From Bradyrhizobium sp. in8p8 (GTDB lineage Bacteria > Pseudomonadota > Alphaproteobacteria > Rhizobiales > Xanthobacteraceae), in NCBI RefSeq assembly GCF_000426845.1, contig NZ_AUGD01000010.1, positions 1 to 64,000 of the forward strand: a stretch of DNA of 64,000 bases, written 5' to 3'. A program made the translations under genes and the position numbers. The notes under the pieces were generated by a model. It saw only the letters and a program-made list of their open reading frames with translations, was not told the origin of the DNA and made no database searches. Below are positions 33,690 through 44,117 of the stretch, piece after piece (position 1 is the stretch's first letter; each line of letters begins with the position of its first letter).

Positions 33690-33997
33690 GGCACGTCGCG
33701 CTCCCAGGAGGAATCGCCGAGGGCATCGCCCAGGACCTGTCGGGCCCCGGCGACGTTGGTGGGATGCAGTTCGGCCGAGCTGGCAAAGGCCTTCACGGTG
33801 GCATCGTCCCGCATCACGAAATCGAGCACGCTGAGGAGAAAGTTCGGATCCGAGGCGGCATTGCGGAGGGTCTCTGGACCGACCCCCGTCTCGGCCAGGA
33901 ACAGGCCGAGCCGCTCGGGATCGCTCGCGACGAAGGACAGGGCCTGAATCGCAACGATTTCAGCAACTTCGCGGGGGTTGTGAACAGGCTTTTTCAC
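33686..33997 (-). CDS. DUF3572 family protein
   Basis: 103-residue alphaproteobacterial protein of unknown function. It starts MKKPVHNPREVAEIVAIQAL and has FIA-SDPERLGLFLAETGVGPETLR in the middle, typical of DUF3572. It is mostly helical, soluble and acidic. Its stop overlaps the dinB GTG, and DUF3572-dinB adjacency is common in this class, so a role with DinB is possible but unproven. divK diverges upstream. Confidence 0.85.
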   Translation of the reverse strand: MKKPVHNPREVAEIVAIQALSFVASDPERLGLFLAETGVGPETLRNAASDPNFLLSVLDFVMRDDATVKAFASSAELHPTNVAGARQVLGDALGDSSWERDVP

Positions 33998-34120
33998 GGG
34001 GACGGTTTGCCTTTCCGTTAACTTTCGGTCTCTAATTTGGAATCATCATGCCCGAGTCTCGTCCTCAAGTCTTCCGAGCCCAGACAAGCAACTGGAAACC
34101 ACATCGCGGAAAGTCGGCCC

Positions 34121-34185
34121 TCGGGTTTAACGAAACTCAAGCGAATCTGAGGCTAGTTTGAATCCAGTTTTCGAAACGCCGGGAA
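34121..34185 (+). promoter_or_regulatory. divK control region with CcrM sites and a half CtrA box
   Basis: The interval between DUF3572 and divK contains TTAA-N7-CAAG (34127-34141), a weak match to the CtrA consensus TTAA-N7-TTAA. Two GAATC sequences nearby fit the CcrM methylation site GANTC. Cell-cycle control of divK by CtrA is known in Caulobacter; its use here is inferred. Confidence 0.35.
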
Positions 34186-34238
34186 GCGGCGTCTGAGGCG
34201 TCATATGTACCGGTCTGCGGACCTTTCAGGAGGGCGGG

Positions 34239-34604
34239 ATGGCTAAGACCGTCCTGATCGTGGAAGACAACGAGCTCAACATGAAGCTCTTCCGCGACCT
34301 GTTGGAGGCGCACGGCTACCAGACCTCGGGCACCAGCAACGGCTACGAGGCGCTCGACCTCGTTCGCAAGATGCGGCCCGACCTCGTGCTGATGGATATC
34401 CAATTGCCGCAGGTTTCAGGGCTCGAGGTGACGCGCTGGATCAAGGACGATCCGGAGCTGCGCAGCATTCCCGTCGTCGCGGTCACGGCGTTCGCGATGA
34501 AGGGCGACGAAGAGCGCATCCGCGAGGGCGGCTGCGAAGCCTATTTGTCCAAGCCGATCTCGGTCGGCAAATTCATTGAGACGGTCCGGCGTTTTATCGG
34601 ATAG
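34239..34604 (+). CDS. divK: Single-domain response regulator DivK
   Basis: 121 residues, a lone receiver domain. The phospho-acceptor is Asp53 ([13 protein letters not shown]), the acidic pair is in VEDNELNMK, and the conserved Thr and Lys are in AVTAFAMKG and LSKPIS. The sequence [17 protein letters not shown] is characteristic of DivK, which controls the CtrA pathway through DivJ, PleC and DivL. It is followed 14 bases later by pleD, the usual alphaproteobacterial arrangement. No output domain is present. Confidence 0.95.
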   Translation: MAKTVLIVEDNELNMKLFRDLLEAHGYQTSGTSNGYEALDLVRKMRPDLVLMDIQLPQVSGLEVTRWIKDDPELRSIPVVAVTAFAMKGDEERIREGGCEAYLSKPISVGKFIETVRRFIG

Positions 34605-34618
34605 GAAGTGAGTTCACA

Positions 34619-35992
<1,374 letters not shown>

Positions 35993-36319
35993 GCGGCCGC
36001 GGCCCGAAACTCAAAAACAACCCCATGCACAGTAGCCGGCGCCAGCCGGATCAAGGACTTGCGCGGGGGGCAGGACAGATTGCGCCGGCAGCGGCGCCGT
36101 TTGACCTGTCGGGCAAAACAGGAGCATGCTGGTAGGGTCGGGACGTGCCTGTGGCGATGCTCATTGCGACGCTCGGGTACTTCCAGGAATCCCGCTGTCG
36201 CTCCCTGCGAAGACGGGGAATCCAGTACGCCGCGGCCTCTCGGTTCAATGACGACCGTCTCTGGAATATTGGATCACCCGCTTTCGCGGCCGATGACACC
36301 GAATTGGCGGCGACAGCTT
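35993..36319. repeat. Gene-free interval with degenerate palindromic repeat
   Basis: No gene is supported. From about 36180 to 36310 the sequence has the look of the bradyrhizobial intergenic repeat: GGGGAATCCAGTACGCCGCG, then CGTCTCTGGAATATTGGATC, then a GCGGCCGATGACACC end. The arms are partly complementary but decayed. An open frame across it (36059-36343) has no coding texture. Confidence 0.5.
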
Positions 36320-36928
36320 TTATCGGGGCGCGCGCTTACCTGATGCCGCCGGCCTCTCCGCACCATCCGACACATCCACGCCCGCATTCCGCAACAACAC
36401 CTTCGCCGCTTCCTTGGCCGCGCGCGCCATGGCCGGATCATCGCGCACCAGATCTTGCGCGATGGAGCCGTCGACGAGCAGCACGAGCTGCGTTGCCAGT
36501 GCATCCGCATTGGCAACACCGAGCTCGCTCAGGCGGTCGCGAAACCAGAGGCGTCGGCTTTCCTTGAAGGCGATCGCGATCTTCTTCACGGCGAGGTCCT
36601 GAGGGCCGAGCTCGGCCACCGCATTCACGAACGGGCAACCGCGAAAATCCTTGGCTGCAAAACGCCGCTCCAGCGAATCAAACGTCGCGAGGATCTGCTC
36701 GGCGGGGGGCTTGTCGGAGGGGCGTGCGTGAACGAAGCGGCGCTCGAGATAGGCCGCGATCAGCGCATCCTTGGAGGGGAAGTGATTGTAGAGCGTACGC
36801 TTGGAGATGCCGATCTCGGCCGCGATGGTATCCACACCGATGGCGCGAATTCCTTGCAGATAGAACAGCTTGTCGGCGGTCTCGAGGATCCGCTCTTTCA
36901 TCGTCTGTGGGGCGGGCGGGGGAGCCAT
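36320..36928 (-). CDS. TetR-family transcriptional regulator
   Basis: 202 residues. The helix-turn-helix is at about residues 32-52 (TIAAEIGISKRTLYNHFPSKDAL), after a short Pro-rich N-terminus. The rest is an all-helical ligand domain with DFRGCPFVNAVAELG typical of the TetR subgroup that regulates transporters. The start at 36928 is the first good ATG; the frame runs open further upstream without similarity. It is divergent from an MFS gene with 129 bases between, so it probably represses that gene. Confidence 0.9.
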   Translation of the reverse strand: MAPPPAPQTMKERILETADKLFYLQGIRAIGVDTIAAEIGISKRTLYNHFPSKDALIAAYLERRFVHARPSDKPPAEQILATFDSLERRFAAKDFRGCPFVNAVAELGPQDLAVKKIAIAFKESRRLWFRDRLSELGVANADALATQLVLLVDGSIAQDLVRDDPAMARAAKEAAKVLLRNAGVDVSDGAERPAASGKRAPR

Positions 36929-36980
36929 GCAGCGGAAGGCGTCCTGTTCGCTTGACAGCAACATCCAACCATAGCCTAAG

Positions 36981-36996
36981 TAAACAGGTCTGTGTA
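36981..36996. promoter_or_regulatory. Candidate TetR operator
   Basis: TAAACAGGTCTGTGTA: near-perfect palindrome (ACAG and CTGT half sites with one mismatch in the flanks) in the control region between the TetR and MFS genes. It is of the right size for a TetR dimer. A TTGACA hexamer lies at 36952-36957. Confidence 0.6.
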
Positions 36997-37057
36997 ACCA
37001 AAATCGGTGGCAACAGCAGACGACGGCAATTGCGCCGTGCCCAAAAGGGAGAAGAAA

Positions 37058-38296
37058 ATGCCCCTGCTGCAGGTCCTGCGCCCGACCTTGCCCATCCTGA
37101 TCGGTGCCTCGGTCATGCTGACGCTGAGCATGGGGTTGCGGCAGTCGCTCGGCATCTTCATGCAGCCGCTGACGCATGACATCCATATTTCGATCTCGGA
37201 TTTCACGCTGGCACTGGCCGTGCAAAACCTTGCCTGGGGCTTCCTGCAGCCCCCCGCCGGCGCACTCACCGTGCGTTACGGCTTCCGCCCGATCATGATC
37301 GTGGGCGCACTGATGTACATCGCAGGCCTCGTGCTGATGGCAACGGCGAACGGGCTCGTCAGCATCATGATCGGCGCCGGCGTGCTGATCGGCACCTCGA
37401 TGGCCTGCACCGCCGCGGCGATCGCGATGTCGGTGGCGGCGCGCGCAGTGCCGGAGACCGTGCGCTCGACCGTGCTGGGCATCGTCTCCGGCGCGGGCTC
37501 GCTCGGCGCGCTGTTGTCGGCGCCGATCGGACAGATGCTCAACGAGGGCTTTGGCTGGCGCGTCGGGCTTGCCGGTTTCGTCGTCATGTCGCTGCTGATG
37601 ATCCCGGCCGCGTGGTATGCCGGGCGCGTCGACAAAATCCCGCTGCCGAAGCCCGCCGCCGCCGACCTCGGCGATGCCACGGCTGCGATCGCGGCGAAGA
37701 CAGCGTTCGGCAACGCGTCCTTCGTCGTGATGACCTGCGCCTATCTCGTCTGCGGCATGCAGCTTGTGTTTCTCACCACGCATCTGCCGTCATATCTGGC
37801 GATCTGCGGCCTCGATCCGATGCTCAGCGCGCAGACGCTCGGCATGATCGGCGGCTTCAACGTGCTGGGCTCGCTGTTCTTCGGCTGGGCCGGCCAGCGC
37901 TGGAACAAGCTGGCGCTATTGGGCGCGATCTACATCCTGCGCTCGCTCGCGCTGGCCTGGTATTTCACGCTGCCGGCCAGTCCGTTCTCGACGCTTCTGT
38001 TCGGAGCGATCATGGGCTTCCTCTGGATGGGCGTCGGCCCGCTCGTCGCGGGCGCCGTCGCCGAAATGTTCGGCCTGCGCTGGCAGGCGATGATCCAGGG
38101 CCTTGCCTTCATGAGCCACCAGATCGGCAGCTTCCTCGGTGCCTATGGTGGCGGGCTGCTCTACGACGCGCTCGGCTCCTACACCATGGCCTGGCGCATC
38201 GGCGTCGCGCTCGGCCTTGCCGGCGGCATCGTGCAGGTGGCGTTCGCGCTGATCCGGCCGTCGCAACCGCCGGCCCCGGTGCTGCGGACGGCCTAG
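37058..38296 (+). CDS. MFS transporter
   Basis: 412 residues with about 12 membrane segments. It resembles the oxalate/formate or CynX-like antiporter groups: PILIGASVMLTLSMGLRQSLGIFMQP, AVQNLAWGFLQPPAGAL and MACTAAAIAMSVAARAVPE. It lacks a long periplasmic domain. Substrate unknown. Start at 37058, after an AAAAGGGAGAAG ribosome site. Regulation by the divergent TetR is likely. A decayed copy of its last 60 residues lies at 40670-40845. Confidence 0.88.
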   Translation: MPLLQVLRPTLPILIGASVMLTLSMGLRQSLGIFMQPLTHDIHISISDFTLALAVQNLAWGFLQPPAGALTVRYGFRPIMIVGALMYIAGLVLMATANGLVSIMIGAGVLIGTSMACTAAAIAMSVAARAVPETVRSTVLGIVSGAGSLGALLSAPIGQMLNEGFGWRVGLAGFVVMSLLMIPAAWYAGRVDKIPLPKPAAADLGDATAAIAAKTAFGNASFVVMTCAYLVCGMQLVFLTTHLPSYLAICGLDPMLSAQTLGMIGGFNVLGSLFFGWAGQRWNKLALLGAIYILRSLALAWYFTLPASPFSTLLFGAIMGFLWMGVGPLVAGAVAEMFGLRWQAMIQGLAFMSHQIGSFLGAYGGGLLYDALGSYTMAWRIGVALGLAGGIVQVAFALIRPSQPPAPVLRTA

Positions 38297-38459
38297 CAGG
38301 AAGAGGGTTGGGTCGCCTGCGGAGCTGCGCTCCGCAGCGAGGGCCTGATGCTGAAGCGCGGCGTTGCCAACCGATATTCACTTGACCGGGAAGCCAACGG
38401 TCGGGACGTTGCCGAGTGCGCCAGGGAGACGCGAAACATCGACAGCCGCGATGAGAATC

Positions 38460-40445
38460 TCACGCCGCAGCCGTTGTGGGCTTGTCCTGCCCGGGGGCTT
38501 CGTGCCCCTGTTCCGTTATCCCTGTCGCTTCGATGCACAGCCTAACGGCCTCACCGATGCTCGTCGCAATGAGGTCAGCTTTGGCGCCTGTCCGCAACAA
38601 TTCCATGGCGGCCTGGTCAATGTCGTTGACCCAGCAGCCCAGGATGATGGTTGCCTTCGGCAGTTTCCGCCTCAGACGCCGGACGGAGTACCGCATGTGT
38701 GCCGCAGCGCGGGCATCGAGGTAGACCAAGCAGACAATCGCAACGCCCGTTGTATCCAGGCGAAAGACATTCGTCGTGGAAAGCGATGCTGCGCCTTCGA
38801 CTCGCGCAGCGAGGCCGTGCTCAGTCGAGAGCTGAGCCAGCATGATCGCGGCCGCCTCATCGATCAGGGTGCGTCCGGCCACACACAGGACAGGGTGTTC
38901 ACCCTGCCAATCCGGCGGTAGCGTTTCGCTACGCAGGTAAGGCAAGCGTTCATTGGCCGCATTCTCGGCAATGCCTTCGACCGCGGATGATGCTTCAGCA
39001 TCAGTGGTGGAACTACTCCTCGGGGGCGGCCGGTCGTCCTGATCGGCAAGATCGGCGACAAACTCGCTGACGGCATCTCGAATCTTCATGAGACGTTCCT
39101 GGTCAAGCGCATTGCGCTCCACGTCGGCTTGCGCCAAGTGCAAACCCTTCAGGGCGACCTCATCATAGTACGAAGCCAGCGAACGCTCTTTCAGAAACTC
39201 CTCGGCCTTTTCGGCCGCTTCGGTCGGATCCCCCGCCAGCATCCGCTGATAGAACATTTCCGGCGGAGAAAGCGCCGGTCGGTCTCCAAACATGACGTCG
39301 AGGAATTCCAATCGCTCCACATGCCGCCCCAAAACCACGAGGCAGATCGTGAGGGGGGTCGCGAGGACGAGCCCGATTGGTCCCCAGAGCGCCGTCCAGA
39401 ACGTTGCCGACGCGACCACGGCAACGGGGGAAAGCCCTGTGCTGCGGCCGTAAACCATCGGCTCGATGACATGGCCCACGAGCGGTTCAACGACAAGAAA
39501 TAGAGCGAGAGTCCAAAGCAGCATCGACCAGCCGGGATCGATGGCGACCGCGAGCGCCAGCGGGAATGCGGCAGCGATAACGGCGCCGACATAAGGGACG
39601 AAGCGAAGCGCGGCCGCGAGGATGCCCCAAAGGATCGCGCTGGGAATTCCGATGAACCAGAGGCCGGTGCCGATCACCACGCCGAATGCGCCGTTCAGGA
39701 TGAGTTGGGTCAGAAACAGCTTGCTGAGGCGGCTCGCTGCATCGTCCAACGCAGCGGTCGTACGCTGCAGATCCAGCGAGCCCGCCAGCCGAATGAAGCG
39801 ATTCCGAAGATCCTCGCGCTGAATGAGAATGAATATGACGAAAATGATGATGATGCCGGTGGTAGCGAGCGGATGAATGAGCGGAGAAATCAGGGTTCGC
39901 AGACTCTCCAACGCGCCGGGATCAGGCTGGCGTACCTCGACTGGGACCGGTGGCGGGGAGGCATTTGAGCCGGGGACAATGCCGGTCCTCGGCGCGGATG
40001 GCGCGTCTTTCGGTTTATCAAGCTCCTCGCTGAGATCCTTCAGCATATCGGAAGCACGCTCCAGCGTGCCCCTCCCGGCCTTGGTATCCCGGAATGCCTG
40101 GATCTTGTCGCTGATCGTCGATTGATATCGGGGCAGGTCACCGGCGAGTTGCGTCAGTTGAGTGGCGAGAAGGCTGCCGATCGCGAAGATCAGCATAAAC
40201 GCAACGACAACCACGCTCACGACTGCCAGTCCCCGCGGGACATGGATCCGCTGCAATATTCCGACCAGCGGCGCCAGCACGAAGCTGAGAAGAATAGCCA
40301 GCGCAACGGGCACGAAGATGTCTCGACCGAAATAGAGCATCGAGATAATGATGACGGTCAGAATCCCGGTCGCTACTGCACTCAGCAGCGCCATCAGCTC
40401 TTCGGTGGTGCGTGGCTTGAAGGGCTGTCTCGCTACGGGCCTCAT
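38460..40445 (-). CDS. AI-2E family protein with extra C-terminal cytoplasmic domain
   Basis: 661 residues. The N-terminal half is the AI-2E/PerM transporter family: eight or so membrane segments, FVPVALAILLSFVLAPLVGIL, a long periplasmic loop, and GLSPVAVVASATFWTALWGPIG. The family average is 340-400 residues. Here about 260 more follow: a helical region (ERSLASYYDEVALKGLHLAQ) and a Rossmann-like domain (HPVLCVAGRTLIDEAAAIML ... GVAIVCLVYLDARAAAHMRY ... KATIILGCWV). The C-terminal domain has no metal or haem motif I can name. Solute unknown; AI-2 transport is not established for most of this family. Confidence 0.82.
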   Translation of the reverse strand: MRPVARQPFKPRTTEELMALLSAVATGILTVIIISMLYFGRDIFVPVALAILLSFVLAPLVGILQRIHVPRGLAVVSVVVVAFMLIFAIGSLLATQLTQLAGDLPRYQSTISDKIQAFRDTKAGRGTLERASDMLKDLSEELDKPKDAPSAPRTGIVPGSNASPPPVPVEVRQPDPGALESLRTLISPLIHPLATTGIIIIFVIFILIQREDLRNRFIRLAGSLDLQRTTAALDDAASRLSKLFLTQLILNGAFGVVIGTGLWFIGIPSAILWGILAAALRFVPYVGAVIAAAFPLALAVAIDPGWSMLLWTLALFLVVEPLVGHVIEPMVYGRSTGLSPVAVVASATFWTALWGPIGLVLATPLTICLVVLGRHVERLEFLDVMFGDRPALSPPEMFYQRMLAGDPTEAAEKAEEFLKERSLASYYDEVALKGLHLAQADVERNALDQERLMKIRDAVSEFVADLADQDDRPPPRSSSTTDAEASSAVEGIAENAANERLPYLRSETLPPDWQGEHPVLCVAGRTLIDEAAAIMLAQLSTEHGLAARVEGAASLSTTNVFRLDTTGVAIVCLVYLDARAAAHMRYSVRRLRRKLPKATIILGCWVNDIDQAAMELLRTGAKADLIATSIGEAVRLCIEATGITEQGHEAPGQDKPTTAAA

Positions 40446-40669
40446 TTTGCTGTTCCTGTCCCGCCGTGGACTGAGCGCTCACTGATTTCAGCTGCGAGGG
40501 GCCAGGACGAGGCTGCATAGGACAGCCGCCCAGGGCACTAGTCCGCGCGGTCTTCATGGCGGCGGCCGTTACTCCGGTCGCGCGCTATCGCACGCCAACC
40601 GCTCCTGCCCTGAAAAGGTTCCTGTGAGCTATGAAATGGCGCGATGCGCCACCTCGCTTGCGCCGGGGG
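40446..40669. other. Gene-free interval upstream of the AI-2E gene
   Basis: 224 bases between the AI-2E start and the MFS remnant. No gene or clear hairpin is seen. It should hold the promoter of the AI-2E gene (read leftward). Confidence 0.4.
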
Positions 40670-40845
40670 GCGGCGTGGCCAGGCGATGATCCAGGGCCAC
40701 TCGATCGGCAGCTTCCGCGGCGCTCATGGAGGCGGGGGTGCTGTACGACGCGCTCGAATCCTACGCGATGGCCTGGCGCATCGGCGTCGCGATTGGTCTC
40801 GCCGTCGGCATCGGGCCGGTCGCATTCGGCCCCTGGGCGCATGGC
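40670..40845 (+). pseudogene. Remnant of an MFS transporter gene (3' part)
   Basis: This stretch matches the end of the intact MFS gene at 38085-38270. Shared pieces are AGGCGATGATCCAGGGC, ATCGGCAGCTTCC and GCCTGGCGCATCGGCGTCGC. In frame pieces read QAMIQGHSIGSF and LYDALESYAMAWRIGVAIGL, compared with QAMIQGLAFMSHQIGSF and LYDALGSYTMAWRIGVALGL in the intact gene. A deletion and a frameshift separate the two pieces, and the rest of the gene is missing. It is a decayed paralogue or duplication relic beside the 3' end of the acyltransferase gene. Confidence 0.82.
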
Positions 40846-40888
40846 GGATGCGCTGCAAACGCGTCGCCCGGGCGGCTCACCATTGTCA

Positions 40889-42130
40889 TTACGCCGCTGC
40901 CGCTACCTTCACCTTGACCGAGACGGGCAGCGGAAGGCGAAGCCCCCGGGCGAACGCAGGGCGGCGCGTTACCGGGTGTCTCTGCGGCAGCTTTCCGAAG
41001 CGCGAAAGGATTTGCATCAGTGCGGACCTGACGGCCGGCTCGATCTTCGCGCAAATGAACCAGCAGACCAGGATGAGCATGGCAAGTGCGATCCAAAGCG
41101 CAGAGGTCGCATCGAGACCGGCGTCGACCAATGCACGAATGACCGCCGCGCCGATGACGTTGTGGGTGAGATAGAGCGGATAGGTGATCAGCCCAAGCGT
41201 TCTCAGATAGGCAGGTGCCTCAGGGGAAGCGATGCCGGCGAACCGTCTGTTGCGGTTTGCGGCAAGCGCAATGAGCAGCACCGCGGCCGCCCAAACCATG
41301 ATCGGCACGAGCGCCGATTGATCGGCGATCGCGGGTATGGACGTCAGAAGGAAAGATGCAAAGAAGTAGATCTCCGCCGCGCCTGAAAGACAGGCGACGG
41401 CGACGGCGACCTGCTCCAGCGCAGTCAATTGCCTGTTCGAGAGAATGAACAGCCAGATCCCCAGCGCAAAGAAGCAGCCATGCGTCAACAGAAACGCCGC
41501 GCATGGCACCCGAAACATCAGGATGACGAGATAAGGCAGGTCGGATGGCGTCGTGCATGACAGCACCGCCAGCGCGACCGCGTTGAACAGTGCGCTGTAG
41601 ATGGTGAGGCCGAAGGCGAGGTGCCGCAGAGTGATCCTCTTCGTGAGCATCGCGCAAAACACGAGACCATAGAACGCGATCTCGGCCGCCAGCGTCCAAT
41701 AGACCTCGTCAAGCCAATGGCCCGTGACGCCCTTGGGCACCATCAGCATGGCGTGGATGTAGGGCTGGGTGATTTCGGAGACGGGTCCGCTGCCGAAGAG
41801 AAGCAGGACGAGAAACGTCGCAGTGGCGCACACCCAGACCGCCGGATAAAGCCGGAGCGCACGGCCCAGAAGAAAGCCGCCCGGCGAGGATTGAGCCGCG
41901 GAATTGGCGATGACGAAACCAGAGATGACGAAAAAGATTTCGACGCCGACCCAGCCGAACCATGTGAAGGGCGCGGCAGACGGGTAGAGGACATCGGCGG
42001 CGACGTAGCGCTCGAAGCCCGGGACGCCGATCGAGACCCAGGCCCAGGACCAGAACATCTGGTGAAAGACGGCGACGCCAAGCGCAGCGCCGAAGCGCAG
42101 CGGATCCAGCAGGGGCAAATGGCTTTTCAC
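40889..42130 (-). CDS. OafA-type acyltransferase
   Basis: 413-residue inner-membrane acyltransferase of family 3 (OafA/YrhL, PF01757). About ten membrane helices. The start LPLLDPLRFGAALGVAVFHQ holds the usual RxxA and His of the active region, VGVEIFFVISGFVIANSA is the second conserved part and GRALRLYPAVWVC the third. Such enzymes O-acetylate sugars of lipopolysaccharide, exopolysaccharide or Nod factors. No glycan genes adjoin, so the acceptor is unknown. The last residues are basic/Val-rich and abut the MFS remnant. Confidence 0.88.
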   Translation of the reverse strand: MKSHLPLLDPLRFGAALGVAVFHQMFWSWAWVSIGVPGFERYVAADVLYPSAAPFTWFGWVGVEIFFVISGFVIANSAAQSSPGGFLLGRALRLYPAVWVCATATFLVLLLFGSGPVSEITQPYIHAMLMVPKGVTGHWLDEVYWTLAAEIAFYGLVFCAMLTKRITLRHLAFGLTIYSALFNAVALAVLSCTTPSDLPYLVILMFRVPCAAFLLTHGCFFALGIWLFILSNRQLTALEQVAVAVACLSGAAEIYFFASFLLTSIPAIADQSALVPIMVWAAAVLLIALAANRNRRFAGIASPEAPAYLRTLGLITYPLYLTHNVIGAAVIRALVDAGLDATSALWIALAMLILVCWFICAKIEPAVRSALMQILSRFGKLPQRHPVTRRPAFARGLRLPLPVSVKVKVAAAA

Positions 42131-42338
42131 GGCAATGGACCAGATTCATGCAACGATCCCGTTCGAGATATTGAATCCGGTCGAGGTGCTCTGCGAGGCG
42201 GGTCACACTCGCTTCGCCCGCCAAGCACCGATCATGGAGAGCAGGGTGTCCGTAGCCGGAAGCCCGCAGTAGCCCGCGGCTCCGCCAGCAGCCTTGCAAG
42301 CGGCAGCGCGTCCGAGACACGCTGCGGAGAAAATGAAA

Positions 42339-42359
42339 ACGGGGCCCAGAGGGCCCCGT
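42339..42359 (-). terminator. Intrinsic terminator of rpmG
   Basis: Perfect stem ACGGGGCCC / GGGCCCCGT with an AGA loop. Read on the minus strand it is followed by a T-rich TTTTCATTTT run, 24 bases after the rpmG stop. Confidence 0.85.
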
Positions 42360-42383
42360 CAAAGTCTTCAACGTCCCGCGATC

Positions 42384-42551
42384 TTACTTGATCTTGGCTT
42401 CGCGGAATTCGACGTGCTTGCGCGCAACCGGATCGTACTTCTTCTTGACCAGCTTGTCGGTCATGGTGCGCGAGTTCTTCTTGGCGACGTAGTAGAAGCC
42501 GGTGTCGGCCGAGGACACGAGCTTGACCTTGATGGTGACCGCTTTGGCCAT
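42384..42551 (-). CDS. rpmG: 50S ribosomal protein L33
   Basis: 55 residues, the standard length. The translation [20 protein letters not shown], then [20 protein letters not shown] and [15 protein letters not shown], is bacterial L33 of the cysteine-free type, so it does not need zinc. L33 contacts the E-site tRNA region of the large subunit. It lies between the acyltransferase and LLM genes and ends in an intrinsic terminator. Confidence 0.97.
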   Translation of the reverse strand: MAKAVTIKVKLVSSADTGFYYVAKKNSRTMTDKLVKKKYDPVARKHVEFREAKIK

Positions 42552-42676
42552 GTTCTGTACCTCAGAATATCAGGGGAATCTGGAGCCGGCCAAACGGCCC
42601 GCGTTGGCCGGCAACCTAGCCAGAAACCGCCTGATGTCAAGGTTTTACACCCGGAAAAGCACCCGAAACGGGCCCA

Positions 42677-44002
42677 TTAGGCCTCGAAGAAGCGATTTTT
42701 CGGCCGCGGCAGGCCCAGATTCTCCCTCAAAGTGGCCCCTTCATACTCCTTCCGGAAAATGCCGCGGCGCTGCAGCTCCGGGACGACCTTGTCGACGAAA
42801 TCGTCGAGGCCGGCGGGCAGGAACGGGAACATGATGTTGAAGCCGTCCGAGCCGCGCCCGACCAGCCATTCCTCCATCTGGTCGGCGATGGTCTTGGCAG
42901 TGCCGACGAAGGACAGGCCGCCATAGCCGCCGACACGCTGGGCGAGCTGGCGCACGGTGAGCTTTTCGCGCGTGGCGAGATCGACCATGCGCTGGCGGCC
43001 GCTCTTGCTGGCGTTGGTCTCGGGAATCGCGGGGAGAGGGCCATCGGGATCGAAGCCGGAGGCGTCGGTGCCCAGGATCACCGAGAGCGAAGCGATGGCG
43101 CTGTCGTAATGCACGCGGCTGTCGAGCAGCGCGCGCTTTTCCCTGGCCTCATCCACGCTGTCGCCGACCACGACGAAGGCGCCGGGGAGGATCTTGAGAT
43201 GCTCGGGATCACGGCCGGCCTTCTCCATGCGGCGCTTGATGTCGGCATAGAGTTTTTGGCCGTCGGCGAGGCTGCCGCCGCCGGTGAAGACGGCTTCCGC
43301 GGTCTCGGCCGCGAGCTGCTTGCCGTCTTCGGAGGCGCCGGCCTGCACGATCACGGGCCAGCCCTGCACGGGTCGGGCGATGTTGAGAGGGCCGCGAACC
43401 TTCAGATATTTGCCCTTGTGGTCGAGCGTATGCATCTTCGCGGGATCGAAGAACAGCCCGCTCTCGACATCGCGCACGAAGGCATCATCGGCGAAGGAAT
43501 CCCAGAGGCCAGTGACGACGTCGTAGAACTCGCGGGCGCGCCTGTAGCGCTCGGCGTGCTCCATGTGGTCGTCGAGACCGAAATTGAGCGCCGCGTCCGG
43601 GTTGGAGGTGGTGACGATATTCCACCCCGCACGCCCGCCGCTGAGATGATCGAGCGAGGCGAAGCGGCGCGCGACGTGATAGGGCTCGTCGAAGGTGGTG
43701 GAGCCTGTCGCGATCAGGCCGATGCGCTCGGTGACCGCCGAGAGTGCCGACAGCAGCGTGAACGGCTCGAACGAGGTCACGGTGTGGCTTCGCTTGAGCG
43801 CATCGATCGGCATGTTCAGCACGGCGAGGTGATCGGCCATGAAGAAGGCGTCGAACTTGCCGGCCTCGAGCTTTTGGATCAGCTGCTTGATGCGCGAGAA
43901 GTTGAAATTGGCGTCGGGCCAGGCTCCGGGATAGCGCCAGGCGCCGGTGTGGATGCTGATCGGGCGCATGAACGCGCCAAGCTTGAGTTGCCGTTGTGCC
44001 AT
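42677..44002 (-). CDS. LLM-class flavin-dependent monooxygenase (NtaA/SnaA/DszA type)
   Basis: 441 residues, the length of the NtaA/DszA/SnaA subgroup of bacterial luciferase-like enzymes. Features: FDAFFMADHLAVLNMP, IGLIATGSTTFDEPYHVARRFASLDHLS, GRAGWNIVTTSNPDAALNFG and GFNIMFPFLPAGLDDFVD. These two-component oxygenases use reduced FMN to oxidise chelators, sulfur heterocycles or other xenobiotics. No flavin reductase gene is adjacent. The substrate cannot be told. Confidence 0.92.
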   Translation of the reverse strand: MAQRQLKLGAFMRPISIHTGAWRYPGAWPDANFNFSRIKQLIQKLEAGKFDAFFMADHLAVLNMPIDALKRSHTVTSFEPFTLLSALSAVTERIGLIATGSTTFDEPYHVARRFASLDHLSGGRAGWNIVTTSNPDAALNFGLDDHMEHAERYRRAREFYDVVTGLWDSFADDAFVRDVESGLFFDPAKMHTLDHKGKYLKVRGPLNIARPVQGWPVIVQAGASEDGKQLAAETAEAVFTGGGSLADGQKLYADIKRRMEKAGRDPEHLKILPGAFVVVGDSVDEAREKRALLDSRVHYDSAIASLSVILGTDASGFDPDGPLPAIPETNASKSGRQRMVDLATREKLTVRQLAQRVGGYGGLSFVGTAKTIADQMEEWLVGRGSDGFNIMFPFLPAGLDDFVDKVVPELQRRGIFRKEYEGATLRENLGLPRPKNRFFEA

Positions 44003-44117
44003 CGCCCGGTGTCCGTTCTTGGTGCCGTTCGGAAAGACATAGGGACGCGGCGGAACTCCGCCATTGGCGGGGGTGGAAAGATTATTTTGTTTTTGGATGC
44101 GCGCTCAGCAAATTCAC

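Noticed and set aside
36059-36343. Small open frame between pleD and the TetR gene
   Set aside because: It runs through a degenerate palindromic repeat and has no coding texture or ribosome site.
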